Source of the DNA: Syngnathus acus
Taxonomy: Eukaryota; Chordata; Actinopteri; Syngnathiformes; Syngnathidae
NCBI RefSeq assembly: GCF_901709675.1
Contig: NC_051088.1
Span: 13,247,693-13,311,692 of the forward strand
Reading direction: 5' to 3'
DNA: 64,000 bases
Positions 28,201 to 46,166 of the stretch are shown here, in pieces; position 1 is the stretch's first letter, and the number at the start of each line of letters is the position of its first letter. The position numbers were made by a program, and so were the translations under genes. The notes beneath the pieces are model-generated. The model had not been told where the DNA came from and did not search any database. It saw only the letters and a program-made list of their open reading frames with translations.

Positions 28201-31200
28201 CGAGCAGGTAGCGGGCGGAGGCTAATTTTAAGAAATGAATATCAATTCTTCCCTCTTGAGTAAAGCTACAAAAATATTTCATTCATCTCAACTTTGATAT
28301 TTTCATCTTTGATGTACTGCCTCTCTTGAAATTGCTATTGAATAACTGATGCAATCATGCCGAAATATATATTTTTCTCACCGCAGGGTTTCCGCTCAGC
28401 ATTTTTCGCAAGAGAAGGCCAAGAGAGAGAGAGAGAGAGAAAATAGCACAGCTGAAAGCTTTTTTTGCAGACAAAAACAAAGGTCTCTATTAAGTGGGAG
28501 AAATAGTGACAGAGAGGAGGGAGGAAGAGGGTTAAAAAGAGAAGAGTATAAAATGCTGTCAGAGGGGCCGAGCCTGTCTACTGCAGAGTGGGGATTGAAA
28601 TAATGAGTTTGTGCTGGAGGAAAATGCACCTCCAATGTCAAATGCACAGTGGAGGGACCAAAGGGTACAAATGACAAAATAAAAAAAATGTTCAAGCCTC
28701 TGTTGTGTGCAAATATACAATAGCTTAGGGACAAAGAAAAAAACACATTACTGCTCTGCTATTATTTAAGTTGTCTAGTATGACACGTACGGCTAAACAC
28801 ACACGCCGTCGTCATGGTCTGTCAAAGCCTCCTCAGAGGGGAGATGTTTTTTGATTCAATTGAATAAGCACAACTACTGTCTCTGTTCAACCCTCACTGA
28901 CTGGCATCGCTTCGCTGGTCCAAAGTGGCTCAGTTGGGCACAGTTTGGGTCAGAGCAGGTTAACCCCAAGAAAAAGCAGCTCATTGCAGTAGTGCACAAC
29001 CAAACTGTGGCTGCAGCATCAGATTAATTGTTGGGAGGGGGTGGCAGGGGAGTTCAGAGGCGTCCGAGTAGGTTTGCCTCTCATACCGTTATCACACCTG
29101 ACAGTGTCTGGTTTGGGATCCAGCGATGCATGCGGCATACGCAAGCGGCTGGTCATCTGTGAGGCAGAGTGATAGGGTGTGATGTGTCACACGCTATGTT
29201 AGCCCCCCCCCCCCCTTTCCTGTTACACTGCCCTTGGATGTGTTTGGCAGTTCGCAGGAACTTTCAGCACACAGATTTGTCTTCCTGCAAAAGAAATGGG
29301 ACGTGAACTCAAGCAAATAACACGAGCTTTCCTTTCAAATTAAATAGAAGAAAACCATGAGAAACTTTGCAAGTATTTGTTAAGAGAGTTTATTTCTGCT
29401 TTTGAAATGTCACGGCTGTGTTCACTCCCACAATGACGCAAACACCCCTTTCTAGGGCGCTTATTTTGTATGCACAGGGAAAAAACAAGTGTGATTGTCC
29501 ATTTCAATTTGTATTTACTCCATTTTGACCCTCACTGACTCTTAACCTTGCAATGTGCATTGCGTTTGGGTGCCTTCCCCTGTAAACTCCAGGAAGGGGT
29601 GGCCGTACCTGTTGTGGCCTTGATCACTCATTAGTGAACACGGCTCCCAAACTTCGCTGACAAATCAGAATAGAAAGCATGTGCCACATCATAGCTATGA
29701 TTCACGGCTGCCCGGAGTCCGAGTCTCCCCCGGGGGCCTTCAGACCTCTTAATCATCATATGCCTGTGTGGGCGCCGTTCAAGGAAGAGAGTAAGCCAGA
29801 CACAGTAATGAATGAGCTTTTTTGTGCTTCTCTAAAAGCGTATGCGCCATGTGTCAGGCTGCATGAATGACATCTTATTAGAGTATCAGAACAGTTTTTG
29901 GAGCACAGAACTACCGTATTAATGTGTTGCGGTTTTCTGTTCAGTTATTTATTTTTTATTTTGCATCATTAAGGTTGTGAGTGGTTAGTGGTGAACAAAG
30001 AAAGAAAAAAAGTTGAATTGGGTACACACAATAGGATTTTTCAAACCTGTTCTAAATTGCGCTGCCTAATTTTGCATCTTTAAAGAGCACATCTAATAGG
30101 CAGGTGTCACCTCTGTGTGTAGCCATGATGAAGAAACACATTTTGTCTCTTCAGAAGTGCAATTTTGGAGCTTCTGTGCTTTTTTTCCAATGTCACAAAA
30201 TCACAGACGCTAACGGCAAACTCAGTCTTTCACATGTCCCAGTGAGCAGCCATTATTCATAGGGGTGCATGCATGAGCATATGAACAAAACAAAAAGGAG
30301 AGCGAGAGAAGTTTATTTGAGTCAAGTTTACAGTCGCATTAGAAAATGGTGCCCGATTAGCATGTATGCAGAGAGGCTTTGCATGCTTGACATCCTCTCA
30401 GACCCTTTTCTGGAAATAGCCACGCACACAACATCCTCTGATTACATTGATATGGAGATTCATGCATCTGCAAAGATTAGTTACTCATTAATGTATTTGC
30501 TTTGAGTTCTCGGGTGAGCGTACCTCAGACAGAAGTCTAGGCCAAATTCAACGCATGAGAGGAAAAATGTCACAAATGATCTCATACCATCTTCACTAAG
30601 ATATGTGCAGGTTCACTGACCCACAACATGGCACCAATAGAGCATTAAAATACAGAAGATGAAGAAAAAAAGCGGCAGGCTGGCATTGGGGTAAAAACAG
30701 AGGTATAAAGTGGAAATAAGGATCAGTATTTTAAAGTTTGCAGCAGAATGAGTTTCTCTTGCTTTCAGCGGGCTAAAGGATGAATTTGTGCGACTTCATA
30801 AGCGTCGGTGTTCTGTCATCCTTTCATAAAAGCATCATGGATCATCAGTTTGCTTCTCCATTGTCCTCTCTCATGGCCACACTGCGAGCACTTTTTTTTT
30901 TTTTTTTTTTAAAAATAGGGTTGCAGCAAAGTGCCAAGAAATTTCAAACAATGTCCCCTCACTGTGATCTGGACGCAAAATGGACCCGGGCTGCCCAGTA
31001 AGAAAACACTGAGTCACATTGAATATTTTTTTGTGTCTCAAATAACCAATCAAATTGCACAATGAGGATTGCTCGTTTCAGGCAGTTGATGACCATGAAC
31101 AGTTTTTAGTGAGAGTCATTTGGTGAATATTGCTCATAACTGAAGGAAGTCCAGACATCCTTTAAACTTTCAGGCGGAGCGGCAAAACACGGAGTAAAAT

Positions 31201-31305
31201 CATCAATTAAATCCTCATTCGATGGTCCGGATCGGCTGCGATTGGGGCTTTATTCAAACCCGGGTCATTTGAAACTCAGCTTTCTTTCCATCCTCCCAAC
31301 TCACA

Positions 31306-31329
31306 TCACACACACACACACACACACAC
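31306..31329. repeat. (CA)n microsatellite
   Basis: Twelve CA units in intergenic DNA. Confidence 0.9.
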
Positions 31330-31752
31330 GCCGTTTGCCACAAGCAACTGGAGGGGACATCTCATTCTTTGATCCATGGCGAGTCATTGTGATGCTGTCA
31401 GCTGGTAGCATCTCTTTTATCACACGGGACGCTAATGGGAGCAGCGACTGCGAGAGCTGGAAGAGACGACTTAAGCGCGTGCACGAACATACACGCATGC
31501 ACATGAGCGCACACGGGGGTCGGTGAGCTCAGCAGGGCCCGAGGGCAAGAGCTGTTTGGTGGTGGTGTTTTTCTCGTTGGCCGAGGTCGCTCTGTTTAAC
31601 CATAGCCCACATCGGCTAGTTCTCCTTTTGATGTCTGTAGTTTGTTCCTTACTTTGCCCATTCACTTCTTTGCCTCTGTGGTTAAAATCAAGCTTTAAAT
31701 AAAGACCCGTACACAATAGATTTTATTTCCACTTTATGCCTTGTTGTGCTTT

Positions 31753-33749
31753 TATTTGTCCCACATTTCCTCAAAAGTGATCAACTATTGAATAGAAATA
31801 CTTTAAACATCACGAGATGGAACAATAGCCAATTACTGCAGGATTCAGAGGTTCATCTGATAACAGTGTTGAAAAATCCTGGGACTGCTACTTAGCACAC
31901 GTTGTCATCATATTTTCTAGAACTCTTTATTTTTTTCATTCTTTTTCTGTTTGTAGAACATAACAATCGTGCTTTATCATTTGACACCATTTAAATACAT
32001 ATCATGTCTATATAATGTTTTACATTAGGCAGTGAGACAGTTAAAAATATACAAAACAATATTGTTTTACTAGACATAGTTTCTATTTTTAATATAATCA
32101 TCGGTATCTTCATTGTCATTTCGTCGTTTCATATATTTCTGTCAGATATGTGCTTTAGCTTCTGTGACCAAAAATATTATTGCAGAAAACAGCAACTCCA
32201 TTTTTTTTTTCTTCTTCTTCAACATTTAGACATTAACTTCCAATGTATTACAGACATTCACAGTTACATGTTTACACAGTACGGATTTACAACAAACTTC
32301 CAGAGAAAACTGTGGTAGAGTAACTTTATACAAATAAATGAAAATTCACAGGACATGAACTGTAGCCATTTCACATTCCCTCTCCGATGTTTCGCTTTGC
32401 ACTGTGAACGTGTTACTTTCCCAACCCGATTCTTTTATCGCATTAGCTGCCGCAGAAGTTAACAAGCATGGTGCTAACACGCTATGGTAAACGTCTGGGC
32501 AAATTAAAGCTTTGCGCTTGTCACAAATGAAGCAAAGACAGCAGAGACAAAAAGAGAAGCAGACCACTTGCTTACTGGCCTGCGCTTATACATCTACGTA
32601 TGTATTGCTGAATACATGTATTGATCAAATTAATATTGATCCATACAGGTACAGAAAAGTCATGACTCAAACACAGAGTTGGTCCAGGCTCTTGTGCTAG
32701 CGTACGATGTGGCCCTTTAGTTGTTGTTGTAGTTGTTGCGCCCAGTCATGTAAACAGACCACGGCTTGGTTGAAATTGATGTTTTGGCTTAAGGCCATCT
32801 TTTTTTTTTCGTCAGGGATTTCAGACATTTTTCACTGATGTTCCTGAGGAAAGCATGCAAATCGTAAACAGCGCTGACTGTCAGGATTAAGGGATAGTCC
32901 ACGTTAGTAAATCACTTTCTCTAACCCTGTGCTTTTTTTATTTTTTCCTTTTTATTTGTGTACTCCTTCGTACCCTGTGCTTCTGCCAACCAGATGCTAA
33001 AATGGCATCGTTTTTGCATGTCTGCCTATTGATTTGGTCCTCCATCACATCGACAACATAGAGTATAAAACCTCCTAAAAATAATTCTAAAAATGTTTCC
33101 ATCACATAAAAGTTTTTTTCTTTTTTTTTACTGAAAAAAGGAAGGAAAAAAATAACAGTCTCTCTCACACAAAAACATGACTGGATCGCTCCAGCTGACT
33201 TCTAAACATTAACTTCTTATTGGCATTGTGCTTTCTCACGAGCTCCTCGACTGCGCTCTAGCCTTCAATTTGCCTCACAGAGTGCAACGTTTTGAAAAAG
33301 AGACAACTGTGTGAGATTTAGTAAACATCCACGATAAAATTGACACGGCCCTTGCTGTTGTCAGCAATGTCAATTTTGTTCACTACTTCATCTACTATAT
33401 TCACACAGGTATTTACTCGATTTATGAAGATATTCAACATACTTCTAATCTATATCTCTAGTTATTTTTTTTCTTTTCTCACAGTATTACACAGTATGTT
33501 TATTTTATTTTTTTTAATACTCAGATTTATGGTTGTAGCGGTGCACACTAACAGTCTTTGATATTTTCGGAATGCATACCAACAATAGGACACCGTTGGC
33601 TTGAAAATGTAGGAAAATGAAATGTGGTTGGAAAATCTGTTTCGATCAGGTATTGCCCTCGGAGGTAGGTGAATCAATTAAAATCTTGGAAGTAAGTCCG
33701 TTGTAATGTTCTCGTTTGTCTACGTGCTCCAAGAGGGTTTCTTCGTTGT
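31753..33749 (-). other. slc6a1: Probable slc6a1 3' UTR
   Basis: From the slc6a1 stop to a minus-strand AATAAA at 31753-31758. AT-rich with several T-runs and no exon; about 2 kb, comparable with mammalian GAT1. A minus-strand AATAAA also occurs near 33500, so shorter forms are possible. Confidence 0.4.
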
Positions 33750-39921
<6,172 letters not shown>

Positions 39922-40073
39922 GTCTCTGGCTTTGGCACAGGCCCTGGCAGTAGGACGGTAGGCTTCGGCACCGGTCCACGTAGACAACAGCTTCGCGGTT
40001 TTCGCACCAAATCTTTGGAGCGAGCGTGATGAAAAGAAGTCCGCGTACACACGGATCGTCAGTCGCCGTTAAC
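39922..40073 (-). other. slc6a1: 5' UTR part of slc6a1 exon 2
   Basis: An acceptor reading ctgcag at 40079-40074 precedes this stretch, which continues into the start codon at 39921. Inferred from the splice consensus and the position just upstream of the ATG. Confidence 0.5.
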
Positions 40074-40832
40074 CTGCAGGTATGGTAAATAGAGCAGTTG
40101 GTCTCATTTTTCAGGCGGGCCGCACCGGCTCATCATGAGGCAGCACTGTATGCACATTTTGCACCGCATTATATGCACCCCTCGTTTGGCGCAATAGACC
40201 CAATTAACTGTCAAATCTACTTTGCCTTGATATGCGCATTTCAAACAGACATTAAAGAACCGAGTGTGAATAAGGACCTTTGACAACAAGAAGAAAAACG
40301 TTCCATTCATATTAGAATCGAACACACGCACGCACGCACGCACGGACGCAAAAGTCATAGATTGGAGTGAACGCAGACAACAATTGCGCTCAAACGAGCG
40401 GCAATCAAAGCCTAATTATTTTCACAAGACAAAAAAAGTCTGGCAGTTAATGCACCAAACGAATAAATCACAAAAATGAGGGAGGGAAAAAACTTGGAAA
40501 AATCACTGCAAGCGCAAGACGCGCGGAAGCAAATCTCCGATGAGCCTGTGGGAATCATAATAAAGCCCTATCCACCAATTACCACCTGCAGATTCTCTTG
40601 ACGCTTTTTTTCCAAAAGTGTGCACGCAGAGAGGTCTCACACCAGCTGGGAGACACAACACACCGTGGAGACAAAGGGATGTCCAATGCGTAAAAGCCTT
40701 ACGCATCGCTCCAAGCCGTCCAGCCGACTTATTAGCAAAACAAGCACAATAATGCAACCGCACATTCAACAAGATTACTGCTCATTTTTCCTTTTTTCAT
40801 TTTGTATTAAATGTATCGTAGAGGCGCACAAC

Positions 40833-41015
40833 ACGCACACACGCGCGCGCGCACACACACACGCACGCACAAATAAATGCATTGCTTGTGCTATAACTCA
40901 CTGCCGCAAAACAATCATAATCATACATTAAGACATTTGTTTCCGAACGCTCGCGAGCACGCGCGATCACACACACGCGCGCGCGCCCGCACACACGCAT
41001 ATACGCGCACACACA
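40833..41015. repeat. Alternating CG/CA tracts in slc6a1 intron 1
   Basis: Two runs of alternating purine-pyrimidine: 40833-40870 (cacacgcgcgcgcgcacacac) and about 40960-41015, including CGCGCGCGC. Such sequence can adopt Z-DNA. It lies just downstream of the predicted first exon. Confidence 0.8.
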
Positions 41016-41039
41016 GCAGCACCTGGCGCATATACTCAC

Positions 41040-41250
41040 GGTGGACGTGGAGTGAATGTGGAGGATTCGCAGCCTGCCCCGAATCTGTGTGGATACCTCC
41101 TCTTGTGGATGAAGTTGTAAACTCCCAATATGTCTTGGAACATCAATAGGTTTTACTTCCATTAAAAGCCTTAAAGGGACCATGCAGCGTCCAAGGGGTC
41201 CAAAGCGCAAGAGCTGTCCAGCCGGGGAGCGGTGCTGAAAAGACCAAAGG
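41040..41250 (-). other. slc6a1: Predicted 5' UTR exon 1 of slc6a1
   Basis: A strong donor (ACC|gtgagt on the minus strand, gt at 41039-41038) lies about 960 bp upstream of the exon 2 acceptor. The upstream limit is a guess; a purine-rich stretch and a CRE lie beyond. Non-coding. Confidence 0.45.
41213..41239 (-). promoter_or_regulatory. Split REST/RE1-like element in the slc6a1 leader exon
   Basis: On the plus strand both RE1 half-sites are present in order: GCTGTCC (41213-41219) and GGTGCTGAA (41231-41239), 11 bp apart instead of the usual 2. REST silences neuronal genes in non-neural cells and is reported to tolerate widened half-site spacing. Function is inferred. Confidence 0.4.
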
Positions 41251-41442
41251 GAGGAAGAAAAAGAAGAGGATGAAGAAGAAGAAAAAGAAGAGGAGGATGA
41301 ATCAACGCAGGCAGCAGCCGCTATGCCTTCTTGTGCGACTGTCTAACATCAACAAGCAGAGACTCAACTCCCATCTACACAGCCTCAATGTCATCTCAAA
41401 GTCGACCCCCCCTTCCTCCTCATCTTCATCTATAGGCTGCAT

Positions 41443-41450
41443 TGACGTCA
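41443..41450. promoter_or_regulatory. Consensus CRE (TGACGTCA) upstream of slc6a1
   Basis: Perfect palindromic CRE about 200 bp upstream of the predicted first slc6a1 exon. Second such octamer in the window; the other is upstream of syn2. Confidence 0.5.
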
Positions 41451-42499
41451 AACTTGCACCCTTTGTATTTCTCATATTGTTGTATTCCTCAAGCCAATCA
41501 CAACATTGAACATTAGCATTTTATCCAAACATCGACAATATTTTTAAGTCGTCTCTTACGCTGTATTACGCTGCTTTATTTCCCCTGATACTCATTTGAC
41601 AATGAATGGCTCCATAATATATCTTCACTCGTGTGGTGTCACAAAATATGCATCCAGCTCCCCTTTCAGCAACAAGATGAATTTCACCAAGGTAAAAAAA
41701 CAAAACAATGGAGGTATGTGGCAAGGGTACGATACAAACCTCATTATTTGGACCGACCGGGAAGCAGTCAGCAGCTGTCTGCAGATTGAGATGAAAGCAG
41801 CTGGTCAATAAAGGGAGGAGACACATCACTGCCCTCCTAAAATGAGGTGATGATGAGGAATGAAGTCTGGAATTAGATTTATAAAATCTTTTAACACATT
41901 TCTTTGCATTCATTTTTATCCCACCAAAAAATGTAAACCAAAAAGGAAATGCTTGACTTGTAGTTTTGCAACCCCAACACTTGTTGCCTGATTTTATCAA
42001 TTTCTTGACAGAAATAAAAGCATCCCACCCTTAATAAATGCCTGAATTGAGGTGTCAAGTGACTGAGGTCCTGGCAGTGAGAAGAAGCGTCTTTCCTGCA
42101 CCACAAGCTGACAGAGCACCAGATGGTGAAAGCAATGAGGGGTGAGCTAACCTACTAAATGATACCACATGAAACGCAGCATTTAAAATCCCATCTGGGG
42201 TGGCCGGCGGCCCCGCAGCCCTGCGGTGTGAAACATGATACATGTTTACACACCTGCTGATTGAGCGCACAGGCATGTCCAATAGGCTGGTGACATGTGA
42301 CCTCCTCGCCACCAGCTGCTCTTGCAATCCACCAATTTGGAAATGTTCATTTGGCTTCTATGGGTATGTTGGATGTAAGCCTCATTAGGCCAAGATGACT
42401 TGTTCTGTCACTTTAATGCACTGCAGGGTGTTTTACCATTGCACTTTGCCGACTCCACTATGCTATCATTATTTTACATTATGTACCCTCACGCGGTGC

Positions 42500-42716
42500 G
42501 GTGCACAATTGGTTAGCACATCTGCCTCGCAATATCGAGGTTGGGAGTTGAAATTTGAGCTCCAGCCTTCCTTTGTGTCTTCTTTCCACATTCCCAAAAA
42601 AAATCCATGTTAGGTTAATTGAATGGTGTAGGTGCCCTAGAGCTCGTGTGGCTTCTTTCCACATTCCCAAAAAAATCCATGTTAGGTTAATTGAATGGTG
42701 TAGGTGCCCTAGAGCT
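42500..42716 (+). repeat. Degenerate tRNA-SINE-like copy with an internal 65-bp tandem duplication
   Basis: Starts with a GCGGTGC...GGTTAGCAC box-A-like segment, then a decayed box B. The part with 'tttccacattcccaaaaa...atgttaggttaattgaa' is present twice (42579-42644 and 42652-42716), nearly identical. Resembles the fish repeat seen at 9590-9735. Confidence 0.6.
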
Positions 42717-44569
42717 AGGTAATTAATCATGATTTCGATTTTACTTCTCAAAATCTTAAAAACATAATAGCAGAAAAACGATAAATGTGCAAGTGGATGT
42801 GGTGCGTCTTGCAAGTTCCTAACATTGTGAAAGTTAAACCGAATGCACCATGCTGCTTGTGACGTTATGGGATTATGCCGTCACTAGGTGTGCTTTAGGC
42901 TGTTGAATGACACCCCTGCTGGAGTTTACTGGAAACCCAAACACAACATGAAGAACTTATAATATCTATATCTAATTGTAATATGTAAAATTCCTTCTGA
43001 ACATCGCCAGTCTATGCTAACGTCAATGTGAAATCCCTTTGACATGCTAATGAAGAATTAGCATCGACCTCCGGGAGTGTATTCCTTCTAATAAAAAATA
43101 TTCACACGTAAACACAGTAAAAACTTGAAGAAACATGCAACATTGCAATACTCAGTCACATTCTTCCCAATGTGTGAAAAATAAGTAAATGCATTAGAAT
43201 AATCAGGTATGCAGGAAACAAATAGGTCATGATAAAAAGATGAAAAATCCCGGTTGTGGGCCATACTATAAGAATCTATTAAAGTTTTTATTTTGAATGT
43301 GATCAATATATAATTTATTCAGTTTATACTGCAGCTTCTAATAAACAGTGGTTTGCCTTTGTGAACATTTATTCAATACAACTCTTATATTGAAAAGAAA
43401 AATAACAAACAATAAAAGGAAAGTGAAAGTGAGAGCATTTCATTAACACTGGCGAACATTTAAATAATTGGGAAATGAACATTTTAACTGCTGCCAATTT
43501 ATCTACACTTTTTGTTGTTATATTATTCTTACATTAAAAACAAAAAAAAAAAAATCCTACAAATGCAATTGTTCTCAGGTTATACATTTGATTCAAGCAA
43601 GCCTTTGGAGTCAGTGTTGCGATTCAGTCGCATTTCCCAAATGCTTCTGTGCAATATGAGGCCACAGATGAGCTAATTAGCATGATGATGTCCCATTAAT
43701 ATGCTAATCAAAAGCATCCCCCATATTTTATTCATATTGTCATAAACTTGTTTTCCTCCTGCTGAAAATGTGCACTCTTTATTTCCCTTTATTTTTCTTA
43801 AAAACAGTCACGATGTAAACAAGTAAATGTGGAACATCACTGTTCCTTTTGACTCTCGCCAGACACCTCGATTTGGTAAACAGCGTTAATACCGCAAGCC
43901 ATAATTATGGAAATGCGGTTCCAAAAGGAAATACAGTCCAATGAAATAGCGTCACATACCAAACACGACACCAAATATTCACAAAGGTGCGCACCCGCCA
44001 GCAAGGTATTGAGACTAAAAATATGTCTAATGATGTGATCCCACAGAATTACGTTGTCCTTGTTCCCATCAGCCTCAAACTGCCATTGCTTCCGTGCACG
44101 AGCGTATAATAACACCGAAGTGGCCCACTTGCGTCTTCACAACACGCATTTTCCATCGGGGAAATGATGCATGGCTCACACTCGCATGTGCTGAACGGAG
44201 AGGCCCGGCGTGGTTGTCGTCCACGATTGGATGTGGCTCACATTGTGATGTGCACATTGTATAGCATGCTCTTACGTGCCCACTCTCCTTTGGCGTAACA
44301 TTTGTTTAGCATGACCTAAATTGTTATGAAGTGAGTGTCCCAGCAGCTCCGTCTCGCCTTTTTCTTCGTAAGCCTCGTCTTGCGTTCTCTCGTGTGCACG
44401 CACGCACACGCTCGCGCGTACCACAATTTCCAATCAGGCAAACACGCTGAGAAGACAGTTTTTTATTTTTTATTATTTAATATCAAACCGCTTTAGTCAG
44501 ACATACTTTGCATATGTGGCACAATATTGCGGGTTTCAATGAGGTCAGCTGTCTTCTGATATTTCAGTG

Positions 44570-45604
44570 CAGGGGTTGGCGACCCGCGGCTCCAGAGCCG
44601 CATGCGGCTCTTTAGCACCCCCCTCGCGGCTCCCTAGGGTTTTTGCAAAAATGCGTGAAAATGGAAAAATATGGGGGTTTTTTTTGGGTTGTTGTTGTTT
44701 TTTTAAATATGGTTTTCAGATGGTAATCACGACACAACCATGCTTGTGCTGTAAAAATGTATGTAGTTGTAAATATATTAAAAATACCGAATTTAAGACT
44801 GACGCCACCTAGCAAAATTGCGTCATAACCTGCGACACGGCACAGGTGAGTTGAAAACAGGTATGTGAGTGATCGGCCATGGATTCAAAAGGCAAAAAGA
44901 GAAGGATTGCTGATGAGAACAGAGGCTTTAAGAAAGAATGGACTGAACTATTTGCTTTCATTGCCAATGCTGAAGCATTGCCTGCATGTTTGATTTGCAA
45001 TGTGAAGTTGTCAAATAACAAGAAGAGCAATTTGGAGCGACATTTTCAGCTAACGCATGCTAAATTTGCTGCCGATCACCCAGTTGCAACTGAGAGGAAA
45101 CGTGCAATTGCAGTGCTGGTGGAGAAATTTGAGGACCGAAAAAACACTTTCAAGAAGTGGATTGCATCTCCAAAGTTTTGTTGCAGCCCGGGAGATAATA
45201 AAGTGCGTATTTTGGGACTTCCAAAACAAAACCGAGATCATTCAGAAAATGAGTGACATGCCTCTCCGCACAAACAATATCACCGATCAGCAAATCAAGG
45301 ACATCAATTCAGCTCCAGCTTTTTCTCAATTGCCTGTGATGGATGAGTCGTGTGACGTGACCGATATCGAACAGACAGCGCTGCTATGCAGGTACGTGAA
45401 CTGTAATGGGCCGCAAGAAGAAATGATCAAATGGATACCATTATTTTATTTTTTTATTATTTTAATAGTAGGCATGCAACTTATGTATTGACAGTCTATG
45501 TTGCATTATAAAAGTCTTTTAGATTTTTGCGGCTCCAGACAGGTATATATTTTGTATTTTTGGGCCACTATGGCTCTTTGAACATTTTGGGTTGCCGAAC
45601 CCTG
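44570..45604. mobile_element. hAT DNA transposon copy with 8-bp TSD and decayed transposase
   Basis: Ends are CAGGGGTTGGCGACCC and GGGTTGCCGAACCCTG (inverted, two mismatches). Flanks TTTCAGTG (44562-44569) and TTTTAGTG (45605-45612) match at 7 of 8. At 1035 bp it is far shorter than an autonomous hAT, so much of the transposase has been deleted. Confidence 0.85.
44879..45490 (+). pseudogene. Frameshifted, truncated hAT transposase (BED zinc finger plus N-terminal fragment)
   Basis: A 125-aa open frame from 44879 starts MDSKGKKRRI and carries a BED-type finger (C-x2-C at ACLICN, then H-x4-H at RHFQLTH), as in GTF2IRD2/ZBED5-type domesticated hAT proteins. Similarity then continues in another frame from about 45195, with the family motif MDESCDVTD near 45340, and ends at 45489. 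The catalytic core and C-terminal dimerisation domain are missing. Not expected to be active. Confidence 0.75.
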
Positions 45605-46145
45605 TTTTAGTGAGTCCACCTGCCAAATTTGTGGCGCTGTTTTAAAAACTCTGATGGTTTCTCCCTCTGTCATATTCAAAGAAGAAGAATCCTGGCGTTG
45701 AAATAGACAAGCTTATTCCTTTGCTGGTGACTCTTAAGAATTGCGCTTTGCACAAATCTGTAGAAATATGCAGCATCATTTTCATAAAGTGAACAGCATG
45801 TTTGCGTTGACTCACCTGCTCATGAATAAGCGACAACTAGCATACGGTGTGCATTTATAAAAATGTATAAACATGACCTCAATGATAAACAGTATGGGGG
45901 CACTAGATCGCTTCAAATTTTGTACATGGGTTGCTAGGCAACAGCTTAAACCAATCTCCGTCTCTTCCCCGGTCCCTTCGACCCACCCTCCACTGGGATC
46001 ACTTCGCAGCTATCGGTGAAAATGATTAATTATATGCTACAAAAAGTCTATGAATGATGTAAATTAGTTTTCTAGGGGTTAAAAAGCACAGGAAAAGATC
46101 CAATTAAGCAAAGTAACCTGGAAATGTATGTTATCATGAAAATAT

Positions 46146-46166
46146 GTTTGTTTGTTTGTTTGTTTG
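46146..46166. repeat. (TTTG)n microsatellite
   Basis: Five GTTT units in intergenic DNA. Confidence 0.85.

Larger units (their letters stand above)
24801..31735. other. Intergenic region between convergent vgll4 and slc6a1
   Basis: No coding exon recognised. Contains a CTCF-like motif (25201), a short GA repeat (28425-28441), C-runs near 29202, a T-run near 30893-30910, a (CA)n tract at 31306-31329, and a SINE 3'-end remnant near 27095-27135. Confidence 0.6.
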
